A stretch of 64,000 nt of DNA, from positions 1,612,001 through 1,676,000 of the forward strand of contig NZ_AP025476.1 of NCBI RefSeq assembly GCF_024347415.1. Reading direction: 5' to 3'. This DNA is from Vibrio crassostreae. GTDB lineage: Bacteria > Pseudomonadota > Gammaproteobacteria > Enterobacterales > Vibrionaceae. Under the pieces are notes generated by a model, which saw nothing but the letters and a program-made list of their open reading frames with translations, did not search any database and was not told the DNA's origin. The position numbers were made by a program, and so were the translations under genes. Numbering within the stretch: position 1 is the stretch's first letter; every line of letters begins with the position of its first letter. Positions 37,210-45,371 of this stretch are shown here, piece after piece.

Positions 37210-37761
37210 ATGAACAAAATACCAATAGTTTTAGTCATGGTCTGCATGATTGCTCTCGGTTTTATGTTGGGGGCTGGCTTCTACTCTGGTGAACGACACA
37301 CAAGGATTCAAGGTGAAGGTTTCCCTTTATTTGAAGTCAAAGTTGCCAGCCATTTCCCTGTAAAACCTCTGGAAAAATTCAATATTACAACTGATAGTCC
37401 AATTACTACCTTTCGAGTTCCTTTAGCGATAGAAAGCGACCCTCAGCTTAGTTTTCTAACAGACTTCGAAGTTACAATAGATAACGAGTCTGGCTTGGTG
37501 GGGCGAGTTAAAATCGAGCGAGGTTTTGTTACTAAGAGCGAGTGTATTGCTGCACTAGGCACCTTGGTCAAGAAGCTACAGGTTCACTATCCAGTATTTC
37601 AGTTTGAGGCAGGTAAGTCGAACTACTCGAAAACGGTTGGAGATTTGCGAGTTGGTGCTTCATGCTCAGTTTATGAAAAATCCCCATACGTTTCGTTAGA
37701 GTACTATTTAGAAAGTAACTCCGTAGCAGATAATATCCTTAAAGCTTTTATGCAAAGTTAA
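37210..37761 (+). CDS. Hypothetical membrane-anchored protein with a Cys pair (paralogue B)
   Basis: 183 residues with an N-terminal anchor (NKIPIVLVMVCMIALGFMLGAGF) and a periplasmic domain. The C-terminal region has SECIAALGTLVKK and SNYSKTVGDLRVGASC, which matches paralogue A in spacing and sequence (SN-x-KTV-x2-hydrophobic-RV-x3-C). The pair looks like a tandem duplication with divergence, 37 bases apart. Unknown function. Confidence 0.7.
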   Translation: MNKIPIVLVMVCMIALGFMLGAGFYSGERHTRIQGEGFPLFEVKVASHFPVKPLEKFNITTDSPITTFRVPLAIESDPQLSFLTDFEVTIDNESGLVGRVKIERGFVTKSECIAALGTLVKKLQVHYPVFQFEAGKSNYSKTVGDLRVGASCSVYEKSPYVSLEYYLESNSVADNILKAFMQS

Positions 37762-37763
37762 AG

Positions 37764-37867
37764 CTATAACAACAAATTTAATAGTGATACACAATGCTCG
37801 GCACTTTTACTTCAAGCCGGCTTAGTTTTTATAGCACATTGGTTTAGGTAAGGTGTTGGTGTTATAT
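37764..37867. repeat. Candidate attC (VCR-type) integron site
   Basis: A 104-base unit starting three bases after the stop of paralogue B. Outer ends CTATAAC (37764-37770) and GTTATAT (37861-37867) are complementary at six of seven bases. Inner segments CAATGCT/AGCACATTG and CGGC/GCCG also pair. The central stretch CACAATGCTCGGCACTTTTA (37790-37809) resembles the conserved block of Vibrio attC sites as I remember it. It has only partial match to the core GTTRRRY, so it may be degenerate. Confidence 0.45.
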
Positions 37868-37959
37868 GCACAAGTGGTTCGCCCTTACATTGTCGTCGTT
37901 CTTACCTGTTTACTTAGAATCAAATAGCTAATGATTCCACCGAAGACGGGGAAGCCTAA

Positions 37960-38169
37960 TTATAAGAATAGTATCAGTCCTTTTCTCTGAACTTCATTGT
38001 TAGCTAGTACGATTATGAGTGGTAAAAACCAAGTAATGACCGCAGATGTGAAAAGAGACACTCCTAAAATTGTAAATATCATTTCATTGTGAACGCCTGA
38101 ATAGTTTACTAAAAAACTTAGTATCAACATGAACCAATACAGCTTAATAAAATTCACAATGCTTGGCAT
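37960..38169 (-). CDS. Possible small two-helix membrane protein
   Basis: About 69 residues with two hydrophobic helices (FIKLYWFMLILSFLVNY and TILGVSLFTSAVITWFLPLIIVLA), on the minus strand inside a region otherwise transcribed from the plus strand. No ribosome site is clear, and its start overlaps an attC-like motif at 38155-38174. The membrane topology looks natural, so it could be a real gene in an inverted cassette. Confidence 0.33.
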   Translation of the reverse strand: MPSIVNFIKLYWFMLILSFLVNYSGVHNEMIFTILGVSLFTSAVITWFLPLIIVLANNEVQRKGLILFL

Positions 38170-38222
38170 TCGCACTATGCGTAGGTTCAAGTGTTGAAGG
38201 TGGTATCACGTTCAACACTTAA
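38155..38222. repeat. attC-like motif followed by a long perfect hairpin
   Basis: CACAATGCTTGGCATTCGCA (38155-38174) matches the block at 37790 at 15 of 20 positions. Next, AAGTGTTGAA pairs with TTCAACACTT (38187-38222) with an inner GTG/CAC extension. The hairpin has no T-run. Together they resemble pieces of a degraded cassette site. Confidence 0.4.
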
Positions 38223-38347
38223 GCGCGCATCATACTTCCTGAATTAAAGTAACTATCCATATCTAGTCTTAATAGTTTGTTTAGGTTCACGGTGCTTTTC
38301 TGAACCATTTGCTAGAGTGAGATTTCAATGAGCATAGAGGTTTTGTA

Positions 38348-38482
38348 ATGGGAACTGTAACCGGTTTGGTGATTTTAGCTGCTATAGATTGGTATCTTGT
38401 TCGTAAAACAGGGCTTCATATTCATAATTGGATCTCTAAGAAGTATGCCGCGTTTCTGTCGGAGAAGGAAAACAAAAAATAA
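38348..38482 (+). CDS. 44-residue small membrane protein
   Basis: ATG at 38348 with AGAGG seven bases upstream and TAA at 38480. The peptide starts GTVTGLVILAAIDWYLVRK, a single short helix, then a basic/amphipathic tail ending EKENKK. Its good ribosome site supports expression. No known family. Confidence 0.55.
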   Translation: MGTVTGLVILAAIDWYLVRKTGLHIHNWISKKYAAFLSEKENKK

Positions 38483-38559
38483 CCTTTCTTATTAAGTCAT
38501 CGGTATAAAAAGCGTTATCTGCTATTCATTTTACACACATTGCAAAGATTGGAGGTTTC

Positions 38560-38973
38560 ATGAAAGGTAAAGGAAAGTGCCTATGTGGCTCGGTTGAGTT
38601 GGAAGTTGAGTACGCCAGTAATGAATTGGGGACTTGTCATTGTAGTATGTGTAGAAATTGGTCTGGCGGCCCTATGTTAGCCATTGATTGCGCTGACTCA
38701 GTTAAAATATCAGGTGAATCAAATGTAGTGAGATATAAGTCATCAGATTGGGCGGAAAGAGGATTCTGCGGTAAATGTGGTACGCACTTGTTTTACTTTT
38801 TGGTGCCAAATAATCAATATCATCTTCCTGTCGGTTTATTGATGCCTGGGGATGACTACAAGTTAACTCATCAGATATTCATCGATGAAAAGCCCGAATA
38901 CTACGAATTTAAAAATGAAACACAAAATATGACTGGTGCAGAAGTATTTGCCCACTTTGAAAGTGGAGAGTAA
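38560..38973 (+). CDS. GFA-family (CENP-V/formaldehyde-activating-like) protein
   Basis: 137 residues. Zinc ligands follow the GFA pattern: GKCLCGSVELEV, then GTCHCSMCRNWSGGP and FCGKCGTHLFYF. Members were linked to glutathione-dependent formaldehyde activation but most have unknown roles. GGAGG ribosome site is strong. A second copy of the family lies at 42221. Confidence 0.86.
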   Translation: MKGKGKCLCGSVELEVEYASNELGTCHCSMCRNWSGGPMLAIDCADSVKISGESNVVRYKSSDWAERGFCGKCGTHLFYFLVPNNQYHLPVGLLMPGDDYKLTHQIFIDEKPEYYEFKNETQNMTGAEVFAHFESGE

Positions 38974-38975
38974 AT

Positions 38976-39608
38976 ATGAAGACAGATTTTTCTAAACTAG
39001 CGACAACCGAGTACGGCAACATACTAAGTAACGACCACTTTATTAACTTTAGCATTGGTCCTCTTTGGCGAGGAATGCCGCGAATTTGTGGAGAAGCGTT
39101 TACTGTCCAGTTAACGTCTGGTGATAATTTAATGCTTCATTCAGCCATATACGAAGCACCAGAAGGTTCCATCATTGTAGTGGATGGAGCTGATAGCGAA
39201 TATGCAGTAGCTGGTGGTAATGTATGCGCAGTCGCGAAGAGTCGAGGTATCAAAGGCTTTATTATTGATGGTGTCATTCGAGATTTGAGTGAAATTTCAG
39301 ATATGAAGTTTCCAGTTTTTGCGAAAGGTGTTCATCCAGTTCCGGGAAAGAAAGAGGTTTATTCTGAATTGGGCGCTCCAATCACTTGCGGGGGAGCAAA
39401 GGTCTCTACGGGAGATATCATTGTTGCTGATGCAGAAGGTATTGTCGTTATTCCTAGATCCAGAAAAGACGAAGTGTTTTTAATTGCTTCAAAGAAAGCA
39501 AGTAAAGAGGCGTCACTAACACTCTCTGAGTGGGAAGAAAGTCACAGGGCTAAAATAGCCCAAGCAATAACGTCTGCGAAACAAAAATCTGAAAGCACTT
39601 TAAGCTGA
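38976..39608 (+). CDS. RraA-like / HMG-CHA aldolase-family protein
   Basis: 210 residues. It has the family's GNVCAVAKSRGIKGFIIDGVIRDLSEI, with the Arg-Asp pair, and IIVADAEGIVVIPRS. The fold is shared by the RNase E regulator RraA and by 4-hydroxy-4-methyl-2-oxoglutarate aldolases. Retention of Arg-Asp and ADAEG fits an aldolase/oxaloacetate-decarboxylase better than RraA. Gap of two bases to the GFA gene suggests cotranscription. Confidence 0.82.
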   Translation: MKTDFSKLATTEYGNILSNDHFINFSIGPLWRGMPRICGEAFTVQLTSGDNLMLHSAIYEAPEGSIIVVDGADSEYAVAGGNVCAVAKSRGIKGFIIDGVIRDLSEISDMKFPVFAKGVHPVPGKKEVYSELGAPITCGGAKVSTGDIIVADAEGIVVIPRSRKDEVFLIASKKASKEASLTLSEWEESHRAKIAQAITSAKQKSESTLS

Positions 39609-39650
39609 TTCGCAATGCGCGGCATTTCTATCTATTAACAAGCGTTAGAC
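39609..39650. repeat. Partial attC-like site
   Basis: CGCAATGCGCGGCATTTCTA (39611-39630) matches 16 of 20 positions of the block at 37790. It ends with GCGTTAGAC, which contains GTTAGAC, a good GTTRRRY integron core (39644-39650). It directly follows the stop of the RraA-like gene; the 5' arm is missing or too diverged. Confidence 0.38.
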
Positions 39651-39670
39651 AATAACGAATAAATTCACCC

Positions 39671-40159
39671 ATGGAGAAGAGAGTGATCGTACGGACTGCG
39701 ACGAAAGAAGACTCAAGTGTCTTGTTAGAGTTTATTGAACAAAAAGCTGACTTTGACCGAAGTATGAAAGGGTTTAGCGGTGAAATCTCGACAACTATAG
39801 AGAGAATCGAACGCACACTATTTAGTGATTACGCATTTGCCCATGCTTTAATATTGGAACGGAATAGTGACCCTCTTGGCTTCGCACTGTATCACTATCG
39901 ATATTCATCCTTCAGTGGAGAGCCATCAATCTGGCTTGACGACCTACTGGTTATAGGAAATCAAAGGTCAAAAGGGTATGGCCGTGAACTTATGTTGGCT
40001 TTAAAGTCACAAGCGGAGTCATCGTCTGCCTCTCACATCTCATGGACGGCAAGTCCGTACAATAAGAAAGCGCATGATTTTTACAAAAGGTTGGGTGCAG
40101 AGGTTGAGCGAATTGATGGTCAAAGACCTTATTTCCGTTGGGTAATGTACGACTCGTGA
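39671..40159 (+). CDS. GNAT-family N-acetyltransferase
   Basis: 162 residues. IWLDDLLVIGNQRSKGYGRELMLALKSQA gives strand 4 and the acetyl-CoA loop (RSKGYG). SWTASPYNKKAHDFYKRLGAEV is the motif B region. Typical of small polyamine/amino-acid-like GNATs (diamine acetyltransferase-like order). Substrate unknown. Weak ribosome site, so the exact start is uncertain by a few codons. Confidence 0.82.
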   Translation: MEKRVIVRTATKEDSSVLLEFIEQKADFDRSMKGFSGEISTTIERIERTLFSDYAFAHALILERNSDPLGFALYHYRYSSFSGEPSIWLDDLLVIGNQRSKGYGRELMLALKSQAESSSASHISWTASPYNKKAHDFYKRLGAEVERIDGQRPYFRWVMYDS

Positions 40160-40177
40160 TCAAATAAAAAGAGAACT

Positions 40178-41023
40178 ATGAAAATAACGACGCTGGTTGA
40201 TAACTCTCGACTGGATAACAGGAAAGACTTAGCCGTTGAGCGCGGGCTATCATTGCATATTGAAACTGAATCGCTAAAGATTTTATTCGATATGGGAAGT
40301 GGCAATACGTTTTGTCAAAACGCACCGTTATTGGGGATTGATATCAAAGATGTAGACCTCGCCGTCATATCACACAGGCACCATGACCATTGTAATGGTG
40401 CTGCCGATTTTGTTGCTCATAACTCTAAAGCCAAAGTGTTTCTGAAAAATTGCGAACAGAAAAGCTATCATTTCCGGGCTTTCGGTTTAAAAAGTGACGT
40501 CGGGATCAATACGGGTTTATTAGAAAACAGCAATGAACGGTTAGTCTTCGTCAATCGTACGACCGAGATCGCTCCCAATGTCTTTGCTATTACTGATATT
40601 AGCGCGAAACACGAACAACCTAAGGGCAATAAATACCTATATACGCAGTCGAAAAATCAACGAAAGCGTGACTCATTTGATCATGAATTACTGTTAGTGA
40701 TTAAAGAGTCAGACGGTTTAGTTATATTTACCGGTTGTGCTCATAGTGGCGTTCTCAATATGATTGATACAGCGGTTACTCTGTTCCCAGGAGAGAGAAT
40801 AAAAGCCGTTGTCGGGGGCTTCCATCTAGTGGGGTTACCATTGTTCAATAGTATTGGTGGCACAAAGCAAGACATTAGAGATCTTGGATTGACGTTGTCT
40901 CAATACCCCATTAATAAACTGTATACAGGGCACTGCACAGGCAAGAAAGTTTATGGCTTGTTGAAAGAAGTATTAGGCGAGCGTCTGGAAGCAATGCCGA
41001 CAGGTCGGCGTATTCATGTGTAG
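40178..41023 (+). CDS. Metallo-beta-lactamase-fold hydrolase
   Basis: 281 residues. The metal motif is SHRHHDHCNG; later TGCAHSGVLNMI and VVGGFHLVG provide the remaining His ligands. This is the group related to the archaeal/bacterial 'RFA-P synthase-like' MBL proteins with a FDMGSG element near the N-terminus. Reaction unknown. It follows the GNAT gene after 18 bases. Confidence 0.86.
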   Translation: MKITTLVDNSRLDNRKDLAVERGLSLHIETESLKILFDMGSGNTFCQNAPLLGIDIKDVDLAVISHRHHDHCNGAADFVAHNSKAKVFLKNCEQKSYHFRAFGLKSDVGINTGLLENSNERLVFVNRTTEIAPNVFAITDISAKHEQPKGNKYLYTQSKNQRKRDSFDHELLLVIKESDGLVIFTGCAHSGVLNMIDTAVTLFPGERIKAVVGGFHLVGLPLFNSIGGTKQDIRDLGLTLSQYPINKLYTGHCTGKKVYGLLKEVLGERLEAMPTGRRIHV

Positions 41024-41061
41024 CGTTGGTCAAACCTTAGATGGATGTTAGTTAGGTCACG

Positions 41062-41619
41062 ATGAATAAAAAAAAACTAAAGAACCTCATTCAACAAGTT
41101 CCTGAGCTAATCGAAACAGCAAAAGTATGTCGTGAGGTGGGCTTGCCAAACTTCTATATTGCAGGCGGTGCTATCACTCAAATCATCTGGAATGATATCG
41201 AAAACAAACCGCTTCTAGACCAAGTTAAAGACTTCGATGTTGTCTATTTCAATAATGCTTCAGCCCTCACTGAGGACGAATTCAAAAACCGCATTCGTTC
41301 GCGGTTAAGCCATTGTGTCGACGTGGACGTAAAGAACCAAGCGACCATTCATGAGCATTACGCTAAGAAGTTCGGTTGCTTCATTCAACCATACGATCGT
41401 GTTGAACAAGGTATCGAGTCTTGGCTTTCTGCATTTGCTATCGGGTTTACTTTGGATGATTCAGGCGGCATCAAGGTGTTTTCACCATACGGTGTAGAGG
41501 ATGCGTTTGATATGCTGATTAAACCGAATAAGCGAGCAATGACAGAAGCGAACTACAACAAAATGACGGCTGGTTATAAGGCCCGATGGCAGCAAGTAAA
41601 AGTATTCCTTTGGGATTGA
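41062..41619 (+). CDS. Nucleotidyltransferase-fold protein (DUF925/NTP_transf_6)
   Basis: 185 residues. FYIAGGAITQIIWNDI and KDFDVVYFN fit the nucleotidyltransferase core: Gly-Gly helix start and Asp-x-Asp-type acidic pair (DFD). VDVDVKNQA gives the later acidic strand. Family of unknown substrate. Confidence 0.8.
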   Translation: MNKKKLKNLIQQVPELIETAKVCREVGLPNFYIAGGAITQIIWNDIENKPLLDQVKDFDVVYFNNASALTEDEFKNRIRSRLSHCVDVDVKNQATIHEHYAKKFGCFIQPYDRVEQGIESWLSAFAIGFTLDDSGGIKVFSPYGVEDAFDMLIKPNKRAMTEANYNKMTAGYKARWQQVKVFLWD

Positions 41620-41645
41620 TCGATAGAGCTTTACGAGATGATTCT

Positions 41646-41713
41646 CAACATTTGGTATTTAACTCGGCTCGGCGTTAGTGGTAAATTTGAACGCAATCTC
41701 AGAATTGTTAGTC
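41646..41713. repeat. Weak attC-like remnant
   Basis: CAACATTTGGTATTTAACTC followed by GGCTCGGCGTTAG, and at the end TTGTTAGTC, recall attC blocks but with no convincing fold. Placed between two cassette-like genes. Confidence 0.25.
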
Positions 41714-41758
41714 ACTTAGCTGTTCGTTTGTCTTTTAGTAAGAATTAAGGAGTTTTAA

Positions 41759-42175
41759 GTGAGTCAGGAAGTAAGAGTAGGTGTCGCTGCGGTTATTCTA
41801 CGTGAAGGGCGAGTGTTACTTGGAGAACGAATTGGTTCTCATGGGGCTCATACTTGGGCAACGCCGGGCGGACACCTTGAATGGGGGGAAAGCATTGAAG
41901 AGTGTGCCAAACGCGAAACACTTGAAGAGACGGGCTTAGTCGTTAGTGCATTTGAGAAGCTCTCTTTTACCAATGATATTTTTGAGAATGAGAACAAGCA
42001 CTATATAACGCTGTTTGTTGTTACTTCTGACGCTAGCGGCGAACCAGAGGTGACAGAGCCAGATAAATGTAAGCAATGGAAATGGTTTAAGCTAGATGAG
42101 TTACCTGAGCCATTGTTTCTTCCTCTGACGAATCTGTTGAGCGATCAGGTCATCCTTGGGAAGCTAGCGCAGTAA
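41759..42175 (+). CDS. Nudix hydrolase (MutT-like)
   Basis: 138 residues from a GTG start with AAGGAG eight bases upstream. The Nudix box GHLEWGESIEECAKRETLEE follows WATPGG, and the family end EPDKCKQWKWFKLDELP is clear. Most such proteins are (deoxy)nucleoside triphosphate pyrophosphatases. Substrate unknown. Confidence 0.87.
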   Translation: MSQEVRVGVAAVILREGRVLLGERIGSHGAHTWATPGGHLEWGESIEECAKRETLEETGLVVSAFEKLSFTNDIFENENKHYITLFVVTSDASGEPEVTEPDKCKQWKWFKLDELPEPLFLPLTNLLSDQVILGKLAQ

Positions 42176-42220
42176 TACAAATTGTTAGTTCGTTGCTATG
42201 TGAATACAGGGAATAATCAA

Positions 42221-42559
42221 ATGGAATTAAAGTGTCACTGTGGAAATGTGAGCTTAGAACTGAGCTCGCTTCCAGACGAAGTCGGGGAGTGTAATTGTTC
42301 TATCTGTCGTCGTTATGCTGCCGCTTGGGCGTATTTTTCTCCAGAGCAAGTTCTGATCAACTTGAGCGAGAAAACTGAGTTTTATTGTTGGGGTGATAAA
42401 GAAGTCGAATTTCATCGTTGTAAGTCATGTGGATGTTTGACGCACTATGTAACGACAGAGAAATGCTCCGCAGATATTTTGGCCGTGAACATGAGAATGG
42501 CCGAAAATGAAGTGCTTGCAAGTATCCCAGTTCGTAAGATCAATGGCGCAACGTACTAA
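42221..42559 (+). CDS. GFA-family (CENP-V-like) protein
   Basis: 112 residues from the ATG at 42221 (CAGGG upstream); a start 13 codons earlier reads into a non-conserved leader. Zinc ligands: LKCHCGNVSLEL, GECNCSICRRYAA, HRCKSCGCLTHY. Second GFA-type gene in the island; it is shorter than the one at 38560 and not closely alike, so it is not a recent duplicate. Confidence 0.82.
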   Translation: MELKCHCGNVSLELSSLPDEVGECNCSICRRYAAAWAYFSPEQVLINLSEKTEFYCWGDKEVEFHRCKSCGCLTHYVTTEKCSADILAVNMRMAENEVLASIPVRKINGATY

Positions 42560-42634
42560 GTCAACTAACAAGGTACTCTCACTGCGCCTTGCAGTATTGA
42601 AACGGTAGGTTTGGTCGTATTAAGGAGATGTTCG

Positions 42635-42901
42635 ATGTTCAAGTGTCCAAATTGTGGGGCGTCGGTTTCTATTAAAGAGAAATCAAAGTTGCATCCTTCC
42701 AAGCACATACCATGTAGACAATGCGCTCAAGTATTGAAGCCTTTTACTATTTATTACTACTCACTCTTTTTTGTTGCTCCTTTTACGGTTTCGACTTCAA
42801 TGAATTATGCTGGGTTTAGCACTTTTGGTGCCATGGTGCTTAGTTTTACATTGTTTTACGTGTTGTTTGTGTGTCAGCCAATAAAGAAAGTAACGCAATA
42901 G
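42635..42901 (+). CDS. Zinc-ribbon membrane protein
   Basis: 88 residues from the ATG at 42635 with AAGGAG nearby. N-terminal zinc ribbon (CPNCGASVSI, CRQCAQVL) then two hydrophobic helices (TIYYYSLFFVAPFTVS and FGAMVLSFTLFYVLFV). Function unknown. Confidence 0.68.
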   Translation: MFKCPNCGASVSIKEKSKLHPSKHIPCRQCAQVLKPFTIYYYSLFFVAPFTVSTSMNYAGFSTFGAMVLSFTLFYVLFVCQPIKKVTQ

Positions 42902-42959
42902 CCCTCTAGCATTAAAAGAAGAGGACTAATCAGTAATAAAATAATGAGACAGGTAAATC

Positions 42960-43367
42960 ATGACGTTACGAGTAGTTCCGGAGCTTTATTGTTTCGATAT
43001 TAATGTGAGCAAATCCTTCTTTGTCGATGTGTTAGGGTTTGAAGTTAAATACGAGCGCCCAGATGAGGAGTTTGCTTATCTAACGCTTGATGGTGTTGAT
43101 GTGATGCTTGAAGGGATTGCGGGCAAAAGTCGAAAATGGCTTTCAGGTGACCTAGTGTTTCCGTTAGGGCGTGGTGTTAACTTCCAATGGGATGTTATCG
43201 ACATCGAACCTCTTTATCAGAGAGTTAACGAAAGCGCCGCTGATTCTATTTACTTAGCGTTAGAGTCGAAGTCTTATCAGTGTGGTGATTCGATTGCGAC
43301 TCAGAAGCAGTTCATCGTTCAAACTCCAGACGGCTATTTGTTTAGGTTCTGCCAAGATATTCTTTAA
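42960..43367 (+). CDS. VOC-family protein, bleomycin-resistance-like
   Basis: 135 residues: VVPELYCFDINVSKSFFVDVLGFEVKYERPDEEFAYLTLDGVDVML and a C-terminal QFIVQTPDGYLFRFCQDI, close in layout to the bleomycin-binding Ble/BLMA proteins. Ligand not proven. Confidence 0.84.
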   Translation: MTLRVVPELYCFDINVSKSFFVDVLGFEVKYERPDEEFAYLTLDGVDVMLEGIAGKSRKWLSGDLVFPLGRGVNFQWDVIDIEPLYQRVNESAADSIYLALESKSYQCGDSIATQKQFIVQTPDGYLFRFCQDIL

Positions 43368-43444
43368 CACATAAACCTTATTGGCTATTCAATTCTTATG
43401 AGACACACGGCTAACTAAATACCCGTATATACAAGGAGAGTACA

Positions 43445-43879
43445 GTGGTCAATATTCGAGAAATGGCTATTTCAGACTATGACTCAGTGATCGTGTTGTG
43501 GTGCCAGACAGAAGGCATGAGTATTCGCGATGCTGATTCAAAAGAAAGTATTGCGAGCTATTTAGAACGTAACCCTGGTTTGAGTTTTGTGGCTGTGAGA
43601 AACAACGAGATCATTGGTGCTGTGTTGGTCGGAACGGATGGACGTCGTGGGTATTTACAGCACCTAGCTGTCTCGGCCAACTTTAGAGGGCAAAAGTTAG
43701 GTTGTAAACTTGTCGCAGAGGCGGTCAACGCACTTGCAGAGTTAGGCATCCCGAAGACCCACTTGTTTGTCTATAACGACAACATCAACGCTCAACAGTT
43801 TTACGAAAAGTTGGGTTGGTTTCCTCGAGATGAAGTTCGAATGTACTCGTTTAATAGCTCGGATAATAGTAACGTTTAG
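43445..43879 (+). CDS. GNAT-family N-acetyltransferase
   Basis: 144 residues from a GTG start with AAGGAGA upstream. GYLQHLAVSANFRGQKLGCKLVAEAV and LFVYNDNINAQQFYEKLGW are typical of the YpeA/RimI-like group. The acetyl-CoA loop reads RGQKLG in place of RGQGLG, which may weaken binding. Substrate unknown. Confidence 0.82.
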   Translation: MVNIREMAISDYDSVIVLWCQTEGMSIRDADSKESIASYLERNPGLSFVAVRNNEIIGAVLVGTDGRRGYLQHLAVSANFRGQKLGCKLVAEAVNALAELGIPKTHLFVYNDNINAQQFYEKLGWFPRDEVRMYSFNSSDNSNV

Positions 43880-43891
43880 CCTTAACGGTTC

Positions 43892-44314
43892 GTGCTGGCT
43901 GTGCTTGAATATGTAACAGACTCGCGCGTGGCTGCCCAATACTTGGAGTATTTAGAAATGTTGTTTTCTCGTCTGTCTAAACCATTGGTTCATGGCTCCG
44001 AGTTATGTCCTGAACTGCTCAATTTCTTAACCGAGCATAAGAGTGATTTCGAAGAAAAGTTAATCCCTGATCTGTCATATATCGATGATATGGCGCATGT
44101 AGTGAACGGCATTAAAATCAAAGACGTTCTATACATCAATGCGAATCAATACCGACTTCAATATTCGTTTGATTGGGAGTTGTTTCTAGGTTGTTCGGAT
44201 AGGAACGAAACCGGTGTAGAGAATGGAAGTGTTCTATTCACTCTTGAGGACGATAACGTTCTTAATATCAACTTCCCAAACTACGGTTCTCGAGACACCA
44301 GCGATGAGCTTTAG
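43892..44314 (+). CDS. Hypothetical acidic protein
   Basis: 140 residues from a GTG at 43892, or 118 from the ATG at 43958 (TTGGAG upstream). Mainly acidic, soluble, with aromatic strands (VLYINANQYRLQYSFDWELFLGC). No known family. Immediately after the GNAT gene. Confidence 0.55.
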   Translation: MLAVLEYVTDSRVAAQYLEYLEMLFSRLSKPLVHGSELCPELLNFLTEHKSDFEEKLIPDLSYIDDMAHVVNGIKIKDVLYINANQYRLQYSFDWELFLGCSDRNETGVENGSVLFTLEDDNVLNINFPNYGSRDTSDEL

Positions 44315-44349
44315 TGCTTTTTCGTGCGTGTTATACAGAAGGAACAACA

Positions 44350-44820
44350 ATGATAACTATCGAAAGGCTTGAAGAATCACATGTGGCGTTAGTTCAGGCT
44401 ATCCAACTCGCCGATGAACAGGTTAAGTTCGCAGGTACCGCTGCGGAGTTTTTATTAGACGGCAGTGAAACGACGCACTTGCACGTGATTAAGTCTGATA
44501 ACGAAGTCGTTGGCTTCTTTAAGCTGGATATCGCTTACCCAGATTTTTATGAGTTTTGCCCTGAAGGAAGCATTGGGTTAAGAGCTTTTGTGCTTGATAA
44601 AAACCAGCAAGGTAAAGGTTTAGGAACAGGCACGGTGAAGGCTTTGTTTCCGTATTTAAAAGCGAATTACTCAGCGTATGAGTCCATTTACTTAACTGTG
44701 AATTGTAAAAATCCCGCAGCATTTAACTGTTATAAGAAAGGCGGCTTCGAAGATACCAATGAACAGTATCTAGGTGGCGCAGCAGGCCCGCAATTTATCA
44801 TGCGCGGTCGAATTGCTTAG
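44350..44820 (+). CDS. GNAT-family N-acetyltransferase
   Basis: 156 residues from the ATG at 44350 (AAGGAAC before it). SIGLRAFVLDKNQQGKGLGTGTVKALF holds the acetyl-CoA motif and LTVNCKNPAAFNCYKKGGF is motif B. Substrate unknown. Confidence 0.83.
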   Translation: MITIERLEESHVALVQAIQLADEQVKFAGTAAEFLLDGSETTHLHVIKSDNEVVGFFKLDIAYPDFYEFCPEGSIGLRAFVLDKNQQGKGLGTGTVKALFPYLKANYSAYESIYLTVNCKNPAAFNCYKKGGFEDTNEQYLGGAAGPQFIMRGRIA

Positions 44821-44908
44821 TAATATGAAACCGATTAATTGTTGATGAGAAACACCTGCACAGCTGTATGCAGATTGAGAGTCTTAAAGAACACGAGAAG
44901 GAAATTTG

Positions 44909-45253
44909 ATGAAGGTTCAATATCTTGAAGTGGTTACCTCAGAAGTCGATGTCGTTTGTGCTACATACGCTCAGCTCTATAACGTGAAGTTCAGTGGTGC
45001 TGATGTTAACCTTGGTGGGGCGCGCACTGCAAAGCTATCTAATGGTGGGGTAATAGGCATTCGAGCACCGCTTCGTGAAACTGAAGAACCAACTGTTCGT
45101 CATTACACACTGGTTGAGGACATTCAGTCTGCAGTAAATGCAGCCGTGAAACTAGGCGCCGAAGTTGCGGTGCCGCCAATGGAGTTACCACGTCACGGCA
45201 TGTGTGCTATTGTTATTCAGGGTGGCGTCGAGCTCGGATTCTGGCAGTTATAG
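44909..45253 (+). CDS. VOC-family protein
   Basis: 114 residues from the ATG at 44909; TTG at 44906 is also possible. VQYLEVVTSEVDVVCATYAQLYNVKFS and VPPMELPRHGMCAIVIQGGVELGFWQL show a glyoxalase-like fold, with the terminal Glu/metal ligand in VELGFW. AAGGAAA ribosome site. Substrate unknown. Confidence 0.82.
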   Translation: MKVQYLEVVTSEVDVVCATYAQLYNVKFSGADVNLGGARTAKLSNGGVIGIRAPLRETEEPTVRHYTLVEDIQSAVNAAVKLGAEVAVPPMELPRHGMCAIVIQGGVELGFWQL

Positions 45254-45371
45254 GTGATGCGTAGCTTTTAGATTATTAAGGGCGGCTACGACGATTGACG
45301 ATGCGACACCTAGTGTCTTTTCCTGCTTCGTGGCATCATTCCACGCAGTTAAAACCCCAACAAGATATGTT

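Noticed and set aside
43873-43900. attC-like fragment before the gene at 43892
   Set aside because: Only a few bases resemble an attC core and there is no fold.
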